A stretch of 64,000 nucleotides of DNA. Source: Thermoanaerobaculia bacterium. Lineage in GTDB: Bacteria > Acidobacteriota > Thermoanaerobaculia > Multivoradales > Multivoraceae. How positions within the stretch are numbered: the first letter of the stretch is position 1; each line of letters opens with the position of its first letter. Positions 1 to 7,556 of the stretch are shown one piece after another. Position numbers and translations under genes: made by a program. The stretch is from contig JAJEHN010000012.1 in NCBI GenBank assembly GCA_022823665.1, positions 1 through 64,000 on the forward strand, read 5' to 3'. The notes below the pieces were generated by a model that made no database searches, had not been told where the DNA came from, and saw nothing but the letters and a program-made list of their open reading frames with translations.

Positions 1-136
1 AATCCAACAGACCAACCTGTGCCGTCCGTCGCGCGCGCATGCTTGCCCCCTCACTCCGATCTGTGAAATCGAAGCTACACCGAGCCCGTTTAGCCCAGCA
101 AAATCAAGCACTTCCGCGCTTCTGGACGAGAACTAG

Positions 137-1165
137 CTAGAACCGGTCCGCTTCCCAGAACGCGAACCGCTCCGGCGGCAGGCAGCGAGCGAGGATGTCG
201 TCTTCGTTCGCTATTCCGAGCCGGCCGGCGAGCGCCTCGTCGTCCAGGCAGCGAACCATCCACGTGGCCGGAGGCCCTGCACCTGGTGGCACTTCATCCC
301 AGGCCGGCCGGGTATCGATCCGAGCGCCGGCGGCCGCCAGCAGGCGTTCAAGCGCTTCGTCGCGGATCAGGGGCAGCCGGATCGATTCGACGTTCCGCCC
401 GGCCAACGCGGCGGCCAGCAGTTCGTACAAGGCACGGACTCCATCGCCCTCCCTGCCCCACTCCAGCACCCGCGGCAGGCCGTTGAAGTCGGCGACGCGC
501 AGGTAGGCCGTTGCCTGAGTTCCGCCGTCCGCGATCCAGATGTCCTCCTCTGGCGTACCGGCAAGCCGGTAGCTGGCCTGCCAGTCCTCCGGGGCGCCGC
601 GGTCGACGATGCCGTCAAGCGGCGCGCCGCCGGCGCCTTCAGCGTAGAGGCGCCAGAGCCTCTCGACATCGTTTCGATCCTGCTCGGCGTCGTACCGGCG
701 GATGTTCGCGGCTTCAGCTCGGGCGCCAGCCAGCCAATGCAGCGTGCGCCAGCCCCGCGACCATGGCCGGTAGCCGTACTGTCCGTACCACCGCAGCCGT
801 TCGGCCAGGAGGTACGAGAGCAGCATCCCGCTCTCACCCATCGCGGCGATCGCCCGCTCGACCAACGCGCCCGCCACTCCCCGGCGCCGGGCATCGGGCC
901 GGGTGAAGACGCTGCCGATGCCGCCCATTGGCAGCACTTCGCCGCCGATCCGGACCCGGCGCGGGAAGATCTGCACGCAGGACACCAGCTCGCCGGCTCG
1001 CTCCGCCACCCAGACGTTGCGCGGTTCGAACGCGGGATCCAGTTCGGTGTAGCGGCGGAAGAAGTCCCGGCCGCTCTGGCCGTCGGGAAAGGGCCAACCG
1101 TCGAGCAGATCGAGAAGAGCCTCGATTTCATCGACGCGGAGGACGCGGAGTCGGGTGCCGGCCAT
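137..1165 (-). CDS. GNAT-family N-acetyltransferase, Eis-like
   Basis: A 342-residue cytosolic protein. The N-terminal half is a GNAT fold: residues 88-103 (FTRPDARRRGVAGALV) form the acetyl-CoA-binding motif A with the RRRGVA pyrophosphate loop. It is about twice the length of a minimal GNAT, and the extra C-terminal region (about 190-342) resembles the multi-domain layout of Eis-type acetyltransferases, where a second GNAT-like fold and a lipid-carrier-like domain follow. The acceptor substrate cannot be read from sequence. The ATG at 1165 was chosen because the open frame further upstream (to 1387) is arginine-rich, low-quality sequence that runs antisense into the next gene. It is divergent from the secreted protein gene at 1231, leaving a 65-base shared promoter region. 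Confidence 0.85.
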   Translation of the reverse strand: MAGTRLRVLRVDEIEALLDLLDGWPFPDGQSGRDFFRRYTELDPAFEPRNVWVAERAGELVSCVQIFPRRVRIGGEVLPMGGIGSVFTRPDARRRGVAGALVERAIAAMGESGMLLSYLLAERLRWYGQYGYRPWSRGWRTLHWLAGARAEAANIRRYDAEQDRNDVERLWRLYAEGAGGAPLDGIVDRGAPEDWQASYRLAGTPEEDIWIADGGTQATAYLRVADFNGLPRVLEWGREGDGVRALYELLAAALAGRNVESIRLPLIRDEALERLLAAAGARIDTRPAWDEVPPGAGPPATWMVRCLDDEALAGRLGIANEDDILARCLPPERFAFWEADRF

Positions 1166-1230
1166 GCCGGCGACTCTGCCACGGGGAGACGGCCTGCGCG
1201 CCTGACGCCCCGGCAAGTAGGCTTGCGCGG

Positions 1231-3318
1231 GTGAACCATCGCATCCTGACTCTGCTCGGACCTCTCTTCCTGCCACTCGCCCTGGCGGCCCAGACCGAAC
1301 TGCCGGTCCGCGTCGAGCCCTTCCTGCAGCAGGTCGCCGAGTACGAAGCGCCCGCCGACGATGCCGGCGCCTCGCCTCCCGCAACACCGGCTCCCGGCCC
1401 CACCGCGGACGCCCCCGGCGACGTCCGCGAGGTCATCACGGATGCCGCGATCCGGATTGCCGCCGCCTCGTCCACCGGGGTCTACCTCAAGGACGGCTCC
1501 GACACGGTCTGGCGGCGCCTGCTGCCCCGCGACGGCGACCGGAGCTGGGCGCCGGTCGACGTCCGTGCCGTGGAGTTCGACTACGACGGCCGGCTGTGGT
1601 TCGCGTCGCCCCAGGGTCTGGGCTCTCTCGACGAGATGACAGGCGCCTGGCGCCTCTACGACCGCCGCGACGGCCTGCCCTGGAACGACTTCACGAGTCT
1701 CGCCGCGGCCCCCGACGGCTCGATCTGGGCGGGCACGACCCGCGGGCTTGTTCATCTGATCCCGGGTGCCGAGCCGGAGGATCCGCCGCGCTGGCAGTAC
1801 CGCCAGGGTCGCCGCTGGCTGCCCCACGACCATGTGCTCGAAGTCCAGGTCGACCGGGGCGGCACGGTGAGGGTCGAGACCCCGGCCGGGCCCGGCGCGA
1901 TTCACATGCGTGAGACGACCCTGCGACAGAAAGCGGAGAGCTTCCACCAGGCAATCGACCGTTTTCACCGGCGCACGCCGTACGGCTACGTCCTCGGCGT
2001 CGCGCTGGAGCAACCGGGCGACACGTCGGCGTTCCGCCAGTCCGACAGCGACAACGACGGCCTCTGGACCTCGATGTACGGCGCCGCGGAGTGCTTCCGC
2101 TGGGCTGTCACCGGCGAGCCGGAAGCACGCGAGAATGCCCGCAAGGCCTTCGAGGCGCTGCGCTTCCTGCAACTCGTGACCCAGGGCGGCACGCCTCCGG
2201 CCGAGCCCGGCTTCGTCGCCCGCACGATCCTGCCGACCGACGGCCCGGACCCGAACGCCGGCCGCGTCGAGAGCGACCGCCGCTTCCGCGAGGAGCGGGA
2301 CGGGCTGTGGAAGGTGATCGACCCACGCTGGCCGACCAGCGCCGACGGCCAGTGGTACTGGAAGAGCGACACGAGCTCCGACGAACTGGACGGTCACTTC
2401 TTCTTCTACGGCCTGTACCACGACCTGGTCGCGGACAGCGACGCCGAACGCGCCGAGGTCCGTGAGACCGTGCTCGCGATCGTCGACCACCTGATCGACC
2501 ACGGCGGCGCCCTCGTCGACCACGACGGCCAGCGCACCCGCTGGGCGGTGTTCGGTCCCGACCAACTGAACGACGACCAGGACTGGTGGGAGGAGCGGGG
2601 GCTGAACTCGCTCTCCTACCTGACCTACCTGCGGATCGCGGAGCACATGGCGAACGAAGCCGATCGCAAGGCTCGCTACAGGGACACGGCTCGCTCCCTG
2701 ATCGAGGACCACGCCTACCTGGCCAACCTGCGCAACCCCAAGGTCCAGAGCGGTCCCGGCACCGGCAACCAGTCGGACGACGAGATGGCCTTCATGAACT
2801 ACTACCACCTGATGAAGTACGAGGAGGACGAGGCGGTGCGAAGCGTCGTCGCCCACTCGCTGCGCCAGTACTGGAAAGTCCTGGAGCCCGAGCGGAACCC
2901 GCTGTTCGACTTCATCCACGCCGCCGCGGTCGACGGAAATGGCTACCGCGACGCCTTCGACGACGAGACCTACAGCCGCACCGACTACCCGCTCGACGAC
3001 GCGGTCGAAAGCCTGGTCCTCTACCCGCTCGACCGCTTCGACTGGGCGCTGTCGAACAGTCACCGACTCGACGTCATCCTGCTGCGAGCACAGGAAGAGC
3101 GCCGGGGCGTTCGCGGCCACCTGCTGGACGGCCGCGTGCTGCCGATCGACGAGCGCTTCGTCAACCACTGGAACCACGACCCGTGGCGACTCGACCACGG
3201 CGGCCAGGGCCGCTACCTCGCCGACGGCGCGAGTTTTCTCCTGCCGTACTACCTGGGCCTCTACCACGGGCTGATCGAGGAAACGCCGGGCAACACCGCA
3301 GCGGAGCCGCCGCGTTGA
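1231..3318 (+). CDS. Secreted protein: regulator-type beta-propeller repeats plus helical toroid-like domain
   Basis: A 695-residue protein with an N-terminal signal peptide (GTG start, hydrophobic run LLGPLFLPLALAAQ). After a proline/alanine-rich linker, residues about 85-185 carry blades like those of two-component-regulator propeller repeats (GRLWFASPQGLGSLD, GSIWAGTTRGLVHL). The remaining 480 residues are rich in Trp, Tyr and Asp with helical hairpins (WYWKSDTSSDELDGHFFFYG, DEMAFMNYYHLMKYEED), suggesting an alpha/alpha toroid as in many sugar-active enzymes. I do not recognise a characterised family and claim no reaction. Its stop overlaps the TTG start of the TIM-barrel isomerase gene, the first of a chain of overlaps running to the symporter, so a role in acquiring or processing an extracellular carbohydrate is a reasonable inference. 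GTG 1231 is the first start giving a signal peptide. Confidence 0.75.
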   Translation: MNHRILTLLGPLFLPLALAAQTELPVRVEPFLQQVAEYEAPADDAGASPPATPAPGPTADAPGDVREVITDAAIRIAAASSTGVYLKDGSDTVWRRLLPRDGDRSWAPVDVRAVEFDYDGRLWFASPQGLGSLDEMTGAWRLYDRRDGLPWNDFTSLAAAPDGSIWAGTTRGLVHLIPGAEPEDPPRWQYRQGRRWLPHDHVLEVQVDRGGTVRVETPAGPGAIHMRETTLRQKAESFHQAIDRFHRRTPYGYVLGVALEQPGDTSAFRQSDSDNDGLWTSMYGAAECFRWAVTGEPEARENARKAFEALRFLQLVTQGGTPPAEPGFVARTILPTDGPDPNAGRVESDRRFREERDGLWKVIDPRWPTSADGQWYWKSDTSSDELDGHFFFYGLYHDLVADSDAERAEVRETVLAIVDHLIDHGGALVDHDGQRTRWAVFGPDQLNDDQDWWEERGLNSLSYLTYLRIAEHMANEADRKARYRDTARSLIEDHAYLANLRNPKVQSGPGTGNQSDDEMAFMNYYHLMKYEEDEAVRSVVAHSLRQYWKVLEPERNPLFDFIHAAAVDGNGYRDAFDDETYSRTDYPLDDAVESLVLYPLDRFDWALSNSHRLDVILLRAQEERRGVRGHLLDGRVLPIDERFVNHWNHDPWRLDHGGQGRYLADGASFLLPYYLGLYHGLIEETPGNTAAEPPR

Positions 3319-4193
3319 CGGAAGACGCGGCCGGCGCCCCGCGGGTAGCGCTCCAGCTCTACACTCTCCGCCGGCAGGCCGAGCAGGACCTCGAAACCGC
3401 CCTCGACCAGGCGGCGGAGGCCGGCTACCGGGAGATCGAGTGGTTCGGCGGTCTCCGGGGGCACACGGCCGGGGACCTCCGCGGACTCCTGTCGGAACGC
3501 GGCCTCGGGCTCATGGCCGCCCACCTGCCGCTCGCCGAACTCGAGGCGGATCCTGCCGGCGTGATGGAGACCTGCCGCGCGCTCCATTGCCAGGCGCTGG
3601 TCTGCCCCTGGCTCGATCAGGACCAACGGGGCGACGGCAGCCGCGCGCACTACCTGGAACTCGGCCGCCGGCTCGACATGCTGAGCTACCGGTTCCGCGC
3701 AGGCGGTTTCCGCTTCGCGTACCACAACCACGAGTTCGAGTTGCAGCCGTTCGACGACGGCGAACCGGAGAGGCTCGGCCGCGACGGTCTGCATGCGCTC
3801 GCCTCCCGCCGCTCCCACGACGGCTGGGGGCTGGAGCTCGACATCTACTGGGCCGCCTTCGCCGGCTCGGACCCTGTGGCCCTGATCAGGGAACTCGGCG
3901 ACCGGGTACAACTCCTCCACCTGAAGGACGGACTGCTCCCCGGGCCACCTGAGGAGCGAGCGGCCGAGCAGGCAACCTCGGAGCGCTGGTTCCGGCCGCT
4001 CGGCCAGGGCGACGTCGACATCGCGGGCTGCGTAGACGCGGCGCTCGAAATCGGGGTCTGTCTCTTCGTCGTCGAGCAGGACGAGACCGCGGAAGCCGAA
4101 GGATCGCCGGCGGAGGACGCCGCGGCAAGCCTCCGCTTCCTCGAAACCGCGACCGCGATCGGCGCGACCCCGGAAAAGGCCGCTCTGTCATGA
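3315..4193 (+). CDS. Sugar phosphate isomerase/epimerase (xylose isomerase-like TIM barrel)
   Basis: A 292-residue AP-endonuclease-2/xylose-isomerase-like TIM barrel. Typical signatures are the start RVALQLYTLRRQAEQD, the GYREIEWFGG strand, FRFAYHNHEFEL (metal-site His and Glu near residue 140), LELDIYWAAFAG (a metal-binding Asp strand) and VQLLHLKDG with its conserved His and Lys-Asp. Members isomerise or epimerise sugars, inositols or uronates using a divalent metal. The substrate here is unknown. The TTG start at 3315 overlaps the stop of the secreted protein gene by four bases (TTGA), and its own stop overlaps the symporter ATG (ATGA), so translation is probably coupled. No signal peptide, so it is cytoplasmic and would act on an imported sugar. 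Confidence 0.82.
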   Translation: MTEDAAGAPRVALQLYTLRRQAEQDLETALDQAAEAGYREIEWFGGLRGHTAGDLRGLLSERGLGLMAAHLPLAELEADPAGVMETCRALHCQALVCPWLDQDQRGDGSRAHYLELGRRLDMLSYRFRAGGFRFAYHNHEFELQPFDDGEPERLGRDGLHALASRRSHDGWGLELDIYWAAFAGSDPVALIRELGDRVQLLHLKDGLLPGPPEERAAEQATSERWFRPLGQGDVDIAGCVDAALEIGVCLFVVEQDETAEAEGSPAEDAAASLRFLETATAIGATPEKAALS

Positions 4194-5773
4194 GCTGGGG
4201 CCTCTCCGGGCTCGACACCGCGATCGTCCTCGTCTACCTGGCAGGCATCCTGGTCATCGGGACCACGTTCAGCCGCTACGTCAAGACCAGCGGCGACTTC
4301 CTGCTGGCCGGCCGCGCCCTGCCGTTCTGGGCGATCGGCATGTCGATCGTGGTCAGCGACATCGGCGCCACGGACTTCATCGCCGTCGCCGGCGGCACCT
4401 ACCGCTACGGACTCGCCCAGGCAAACTTCGACTGGCTCGGCTCGATGCCGGCGCTCCTGATCGCCGCCTTCCTGATCGTCCCCTTCTACTGGCGAAGCGG
4501 GGTCTACACCGTGCCGGAGTTCCTCGGCCGGCGCTACGGCAGCGGCGTGCGCAGCTTCCTCGCCCTGGCCTGGGGCGTCATCCTGGTGCTGAACCTCGGG
4601 ATCATGATCCACGCCACCGCGCTGCTCATGCGGACCGTGCTGGGTTGGGATCCGCAGTTCTCGATCTGGATCACCACGGCGATCGTCGGCATCTACACGA
4701 TCAGCGGCGGGTTGGCGGCGGTCGTGATGACCGACGTCCTGCAGCTCATCATCATGTTCGTGGGCGGCGCCGCTCTGGTGGCGCGCGCGCTCTACGAAGT
4801 CGGCGGACTGGCGGCGCTCCGCGACGGCGTCCTCAGCCAGGGACCAGCGTACGCCGACCACTTCTCCCTCTACCTGCCCCACGACACGGCGACTCCCTTC
4901 CCCTGGACCGGGATCGTCCTGGGTCTCGGGATCGTCCTCTCCATCGCCTACTACACCGGCAACCAGACGATGGTACAGCGGGCGCTCGGCGCGCGCAGCG
5001 AGTGGGACGCGAAGGCCGGCGTGCTGCTGGCCGGCTTCCTCAAGCTGTTCATCCCGTTGCTCGTCGCGCTGCCGGGACTGGCCGCGATCCTGATCGTTCC
5101 CGATCTCGCGAACGCCGACGAGGCGGTGCCGAGCCTGATCGCCCAGTTGCTGCCGCCGGGCCTGCGGGGTCTGATGTTCGCGGCCTTCCTGGCGGCGCTC
5201 ATGTCGAGCGTCGACTCGAACCTGAACTCGGCGGCGACCCTCTGGAGCCGGGACCTGCTGGGTCGACTCAGGCGGCGCCTGGGCCGCGCCGAACTCGGGA
5301 CCGCCGCCGAACTTCGCTTCGGCCGTATTCTGGCGGCCGTACTGCTGCTCGTCGCCGCGTTCATCGCGCCCGAGATCGAGCAACGTTTCAGCAACATCTA
5401 CAACGCGATCCAGACCGTTTTCTCGCTGATCCAGGGGCCGACTCTCGCCGTGCTTCTGCTCGGCATCCTCTGGCGCGGCGCGAACCGCTACGGCGGCGGC
5501 GCCGGCCTGGTCTCGGGCGTCGGCCTCTGCCTGTTGCTCAACAGCCCCGCCATGGACGGGCTGTTCCCGTCCGAGGAGCCGTTCCTCTTCGTCGCCTGGT
5601 GGTCCTTCGTGTTCACCCTCGCCGTGACCTGGATCGTCAGCCGGCTGACGCCGCCCGAACCGCCGGAACGCCTGCGCGGCCTGGTCTGGGGCGAGGTGAG
5701 GAACGACGCGGTGGTTCAGGCGGCGCTGCGGAGCCGGGTCGCCCGGCTCCAGGAAGAGGGCGACGCGCGGTGA
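4190..5773 (+). CDS. Sodium:solute symporter (SSS family)
   Basis: A 527-residue polytopic membrane protein with about 13 hydrophobic helices, the normal size for the SSS family. Recognisable features are the first helix DTAIVLVYLAGILVIG, the SRYVKTSGDFLLAGRALPFW loop, IGMSIVVSDIGATDFIAVAG in the second helix region, and the later segment AAFLAALMSSVDSNLNSAAT, which in SSS proteins contributes sodium-coordinating Ser residues. It would drive sodium-coupled uptake of a sugar or organic solute. ATG 4190 lies in an ATGA overlap with the isomerase gene and the stop lies in a GTGA overlap with the next small membrane protein, so the three form one transcription unit. Substrate assignment rests only on the neighbouring isomerase and secreted protein. 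Confidence 0.9.
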   Translation: MSWGLSGLDTAIVLVYLAGILVIGTTFSRYVKTSGDFLLAGRALPFWAIGMSIVVSDIGATDFIAVAGGTYRYGLAQANFDWLGSMPALLIAAFLIVPFYWRSGVYTVPEFLGRRYGSGVRSFLALAWGVILVLNLGIMIHATALLMRTVLGWDPQFSIWITTAIVGIYTISGGLAAVVMTDVLQLIIMFVGGAALVARALYEVGGLAALRDGVLSQGPAYADHFSLYLPHDTATPFPWTGIVLGLGIVLSIAYYTGNQTMVQRALGARSEWDAKAGVLLAGFLKLFIPLLVALPGLAAILIVPDLANADEAVPSLIAQLLPPGLRGLMFAAFLAALMSSVDSNLNSAATLWSRDLLGRLRRRLGRAELGTAAELRFGRILAAVLLLVAAFIAPEIEQRFSNIYNAIQTVFSLIQGPTLAVLLLGILWRGANRYGGGAGLVSGVGLCLLLNSPAMDGLFPSEEPFLFVAWWSFVFTLAVTWIVSRLTPPEPPERLRGLVWGEVRNDAVVQAALRSRVARLQEEGDAR

Positions 5774-6009
5774 GAACGCTCCTCGAGTTCGTCCTCGGCC
5801 CGATCAACACCGCTATGGGCGCCCTGCCACTGTGGAGCGCGCGGATCGCCGTGGCCTTGCTGCTCATCCTGCCGGCGGTCGCCGTCTGGCGGCTCGGCCG
5901 CGACTGGGTGCTCCGCGGCGCGCCCGACCGCGCGAAGTGGCGCGATCTGAGAATCTGGGCCGCGCTGTTCATCGTCCCGTACCTCGTGATCTACCTGGTG
6001 CTGGCCTAG
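5770..6009 (+). CDS. Small two-helix membrane protein coupled to the symporter
   Basis: A 79-residue protein with two hydrophobic segments (IAVALLLILPAVAVWRL and IWAALFIVPYLVIYLVLA) joined by a charged loop (RGAPDRAKWRDLR). It starts at GTG 5770, overlapping the symporter stop by four bases (GTGA), which supports it being a real, translationally coupled gene. I do not recognise the family. The arrangement suggests a small accessory subunit or stabiliser of the SSS transporter, but that is inference. Confidence 0.6.
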   Translation: MRTLLEFVLGPINTAMGALPLWSARIAVALLLILPAVAVWRLGRDWVLRGAPDRAKWRDLRIWAALFIVPYLVIYLVLA

Positions 6010-6031
6010 ACGGACCGCTCCCGAGCACGCC

Positions 6032-6250
6032 ATGACCACGGACCACACGAGCCGCGACCGCTCCACCGCCCGCATTCTCGGCGTGTTCCTGGCGGTGCTG
6101 TCGATACCGGTTCTCATCGGAGGTTTCTCGGCGGCCGAGACGATCGACCTCGCCTTGAGCACCGCCGCCGGCGCCGCCCTGCTGCTGGCGGCCGCGGTCC
6201 TGATGATCTACGGTAGCCGCGACCGTTCGAAGCGAGTGAAGAAGTCCTGA
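6032..6250 (+). CDS. Small membrane protein, unknown function
   Basis: A 72-residue protein with a charged N-terminus, two hydrophobic helices (ILGVFLAVLSIPVLIGGF and AAGAALLLAAAVLMIYGS) and a basic tail (RDRSKRVKKS). It begins 22 bases after the previous gene on the same strand and is probably the next member of the operon. No family recognised. Hydrophobic pattern and position, rather than homology, are the grounds for calling it. Confidence 0.5.
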   Translation: MTTDHTSRDRSTARILGVFLAVLSIPVLIGGFSAAETIDLALSTAAGAALLLAAAVLMIYGSRDRSKRVKKS

Positions 6251-6357
6251 CGGAGCGGCGGCCGAAATCTCTCCGGGCGGCGCCGCGCATCCAGGAGGCG
6301 GAGGCGCGCCGCTCCCTCACGGGCGGCTGGCTGCGGCAGGTCCGGCACGGCCGGCCG

Positions 6358-6825
6358 GTGGCCGTGGAACTCCTCTACCTGCCCCACTGGCTCGCTGTGT
6401 TCGAAACGCGGGCGGCGTCCGGGACCGGCCAACTCGCCGTCCTGGTTTGCCGCAACACCGGCCTCGCAGCGCACATCCCCCCGGACGCGCTTGAACCCGG
6501 GCACGGCCCGACGCCCCTGCCCGCGAGCCTCGATCCGGACGCGGCAGTAGACCGCGCCGTCGCCTTCGCCGACCGCGTCCTGCTGATGGCCGCCCGCGGC
6601 CGCCGCCGCCGCGAACGCGGCCCGCTGCTTCGCTCCGAACCCTGCGCCTACCCGTACTGGGTCGCCTACTTCGAACGCCGCGGCGCCATCGACTTCCGCG
6701 CCCTCGACCCGCTATCCGCCAAACCCGCCGGCGCCGCCGCCCGCGGCGCCATCGCCCAGGCCCTGGAACGAGACGCCGCTCTCCATACCGAAGCGGGTCC
6801 GTCCACTGGCCCCGGCTCCCCGTAA
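6358..6825 (+). CDS. Hypothetical cytosolic protein with two aromatic YxPxW-type motifs
   Basis: A 155-residue protein of unknown function. It contains two related motifs, LLYLPHWLAVFETR near the N-terminus and CAYPYWVAYFERR near residue 110, suggesting an internal duplication or two strands of one small fold. No transmembrane segment or signal peptide. The start is uncertain: the first standard codon is GTG 6358, but the frame is open back to 6217 and the upstream peptide (QEAEARRSLTGGWLRQV) looks coding. A CTG at 6247 would overlap the previous stop by four bases, matching the overlap style of this cluster. Same strand as the symporter operon. Confidence 0.5.
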   Translation: MAVELLYLPHWLAVFETRAASGTGQLAVLVCRNTGLAAHIPPDALEPGHGPTPLPASLDPDAAVDRAVAFADRVLLMAARGRRRRERGPLLRSEPCAYPYWVAYFERRGAIDFRALDPLSAKPAGAAARGAIAQALERDAALHTEAGPSTGPGSP

Positions 6826-6961
6826 GGGCCCGCTACCGCTGCGCCGGCTTCTGCTTCTCGTCGGGCGCCGGCAAGGGTTGAGGCCGCTTCGGCGGTGGAG
6901 GCGGCTTGGTCTTTGTGACCGGTCGCGCCGGCTTCCGCCAGCACGCCGCACCTCCGGTTCC

Positions 6962-7456
6962 TCAGCCGGCATGTTGCTCTTGCATCGTCGCGTACGCGGC
7001 TTCAGCGCACTCCACGTTCAACTTGCCGTCCTCGGCCACCCCGGCCTGACCGGCCCAGCCCGTGACTTCGGCCAGCCGCCGCGAGACCCGCAGCCACTCC
7101 CGGCGCGCCTCGTCATCTTCCATCGTCTCCAGACGCAGCCAGGCGTCCCGCAGTTCCGTCTCCATCAGGCTGCACTCCATGCTCACCGCGTGGAGCACCG
7201 CAGCCTTGCTGGCGTATCGCGAAAGCAGGTCCCAAGAGACCACGCCCGCAATACCGGCGCCAAGCAGCAGACGGACGCTCGCCGGGAGCAGGTCGAAGAA
7301 GGCGACCACGCCACCCATGGCCGTGGCCAACAGGACGAAGCGAACCACGAGGTGATTGCGCCGATGCCGGTCAGCCATCGCCTCGTAGTAGCGGACGAGC
7401 CGCGCCACGTCGAGAAGTTCCTGCCACACAGCGTTCCGTGTTTCACCGGTCACCAT
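6962..7456 (-). CDS. Two-TM membrane protein with SLATT-like layout
   Basis: A 164-residue protein: a short amphipathic N-terminus (WQELLDVARLVRYYEAMADR), two adjacent hydrophobic helices (VVRFVLLATAMGGVVAFF and LLLGAGIAGVVSWDLL), then a long helical region (MECSLMETELRDAWLRLETM). This two-helix-plus-coiled-coil arrangement resembles SLATT-type effectors, which are often next to defence genes, but I see no decisive motif. GAGGAG lies 7 bases before ATG 7456, which fixes the start and excludes the upstream ATG at 7471. It is the last gene of the minus-strand block containing the restriction enzyme. After its TGA the same frame continues for about 42 codons as a proline/lysine-rich peptide to a TAG at 6833. 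Confidence 0.6.
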   Translation of the reverse strand: MVTGETRNAVWQELLDVARLVRYYEAMADRHRRNHLVVRFVLLATAMGGVVAFFDLLPASVRLLLGAGIAGVVSWDLLSRYASKAAVLHAVSMECSLMETELRDAWLRLETMEDDEARREWLRVSRRLAEVTGWAGQAGVAEDGKLNVECAEAAYATMQEQHAG

Positions 7457-7556
7457 GACTTGTCTCCTCATACGGATCGGGAACCCGAAGCGTCCACAAA
7501 CCGGTAGCGCCAGGTATCGCCCGGAACGCCGCGGACGGCCTTGTCGCGCTTCCTCG

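Noticed and set aside
1..136. Gene or regulatory element at the left edge
   Set aside because: No open frame with a plausible start or recognisable signal; the CTAGCTAG palindrome at 131-138 just overlaps the acetyltransferase stop codon.
6962..6964. Selenocysteine recoding of the TGA in the two-TM gene
   Set aside because: No selenocysteine-insertion element was seen and the residue context gives no reason for selenium; truncation or chance is simpler.
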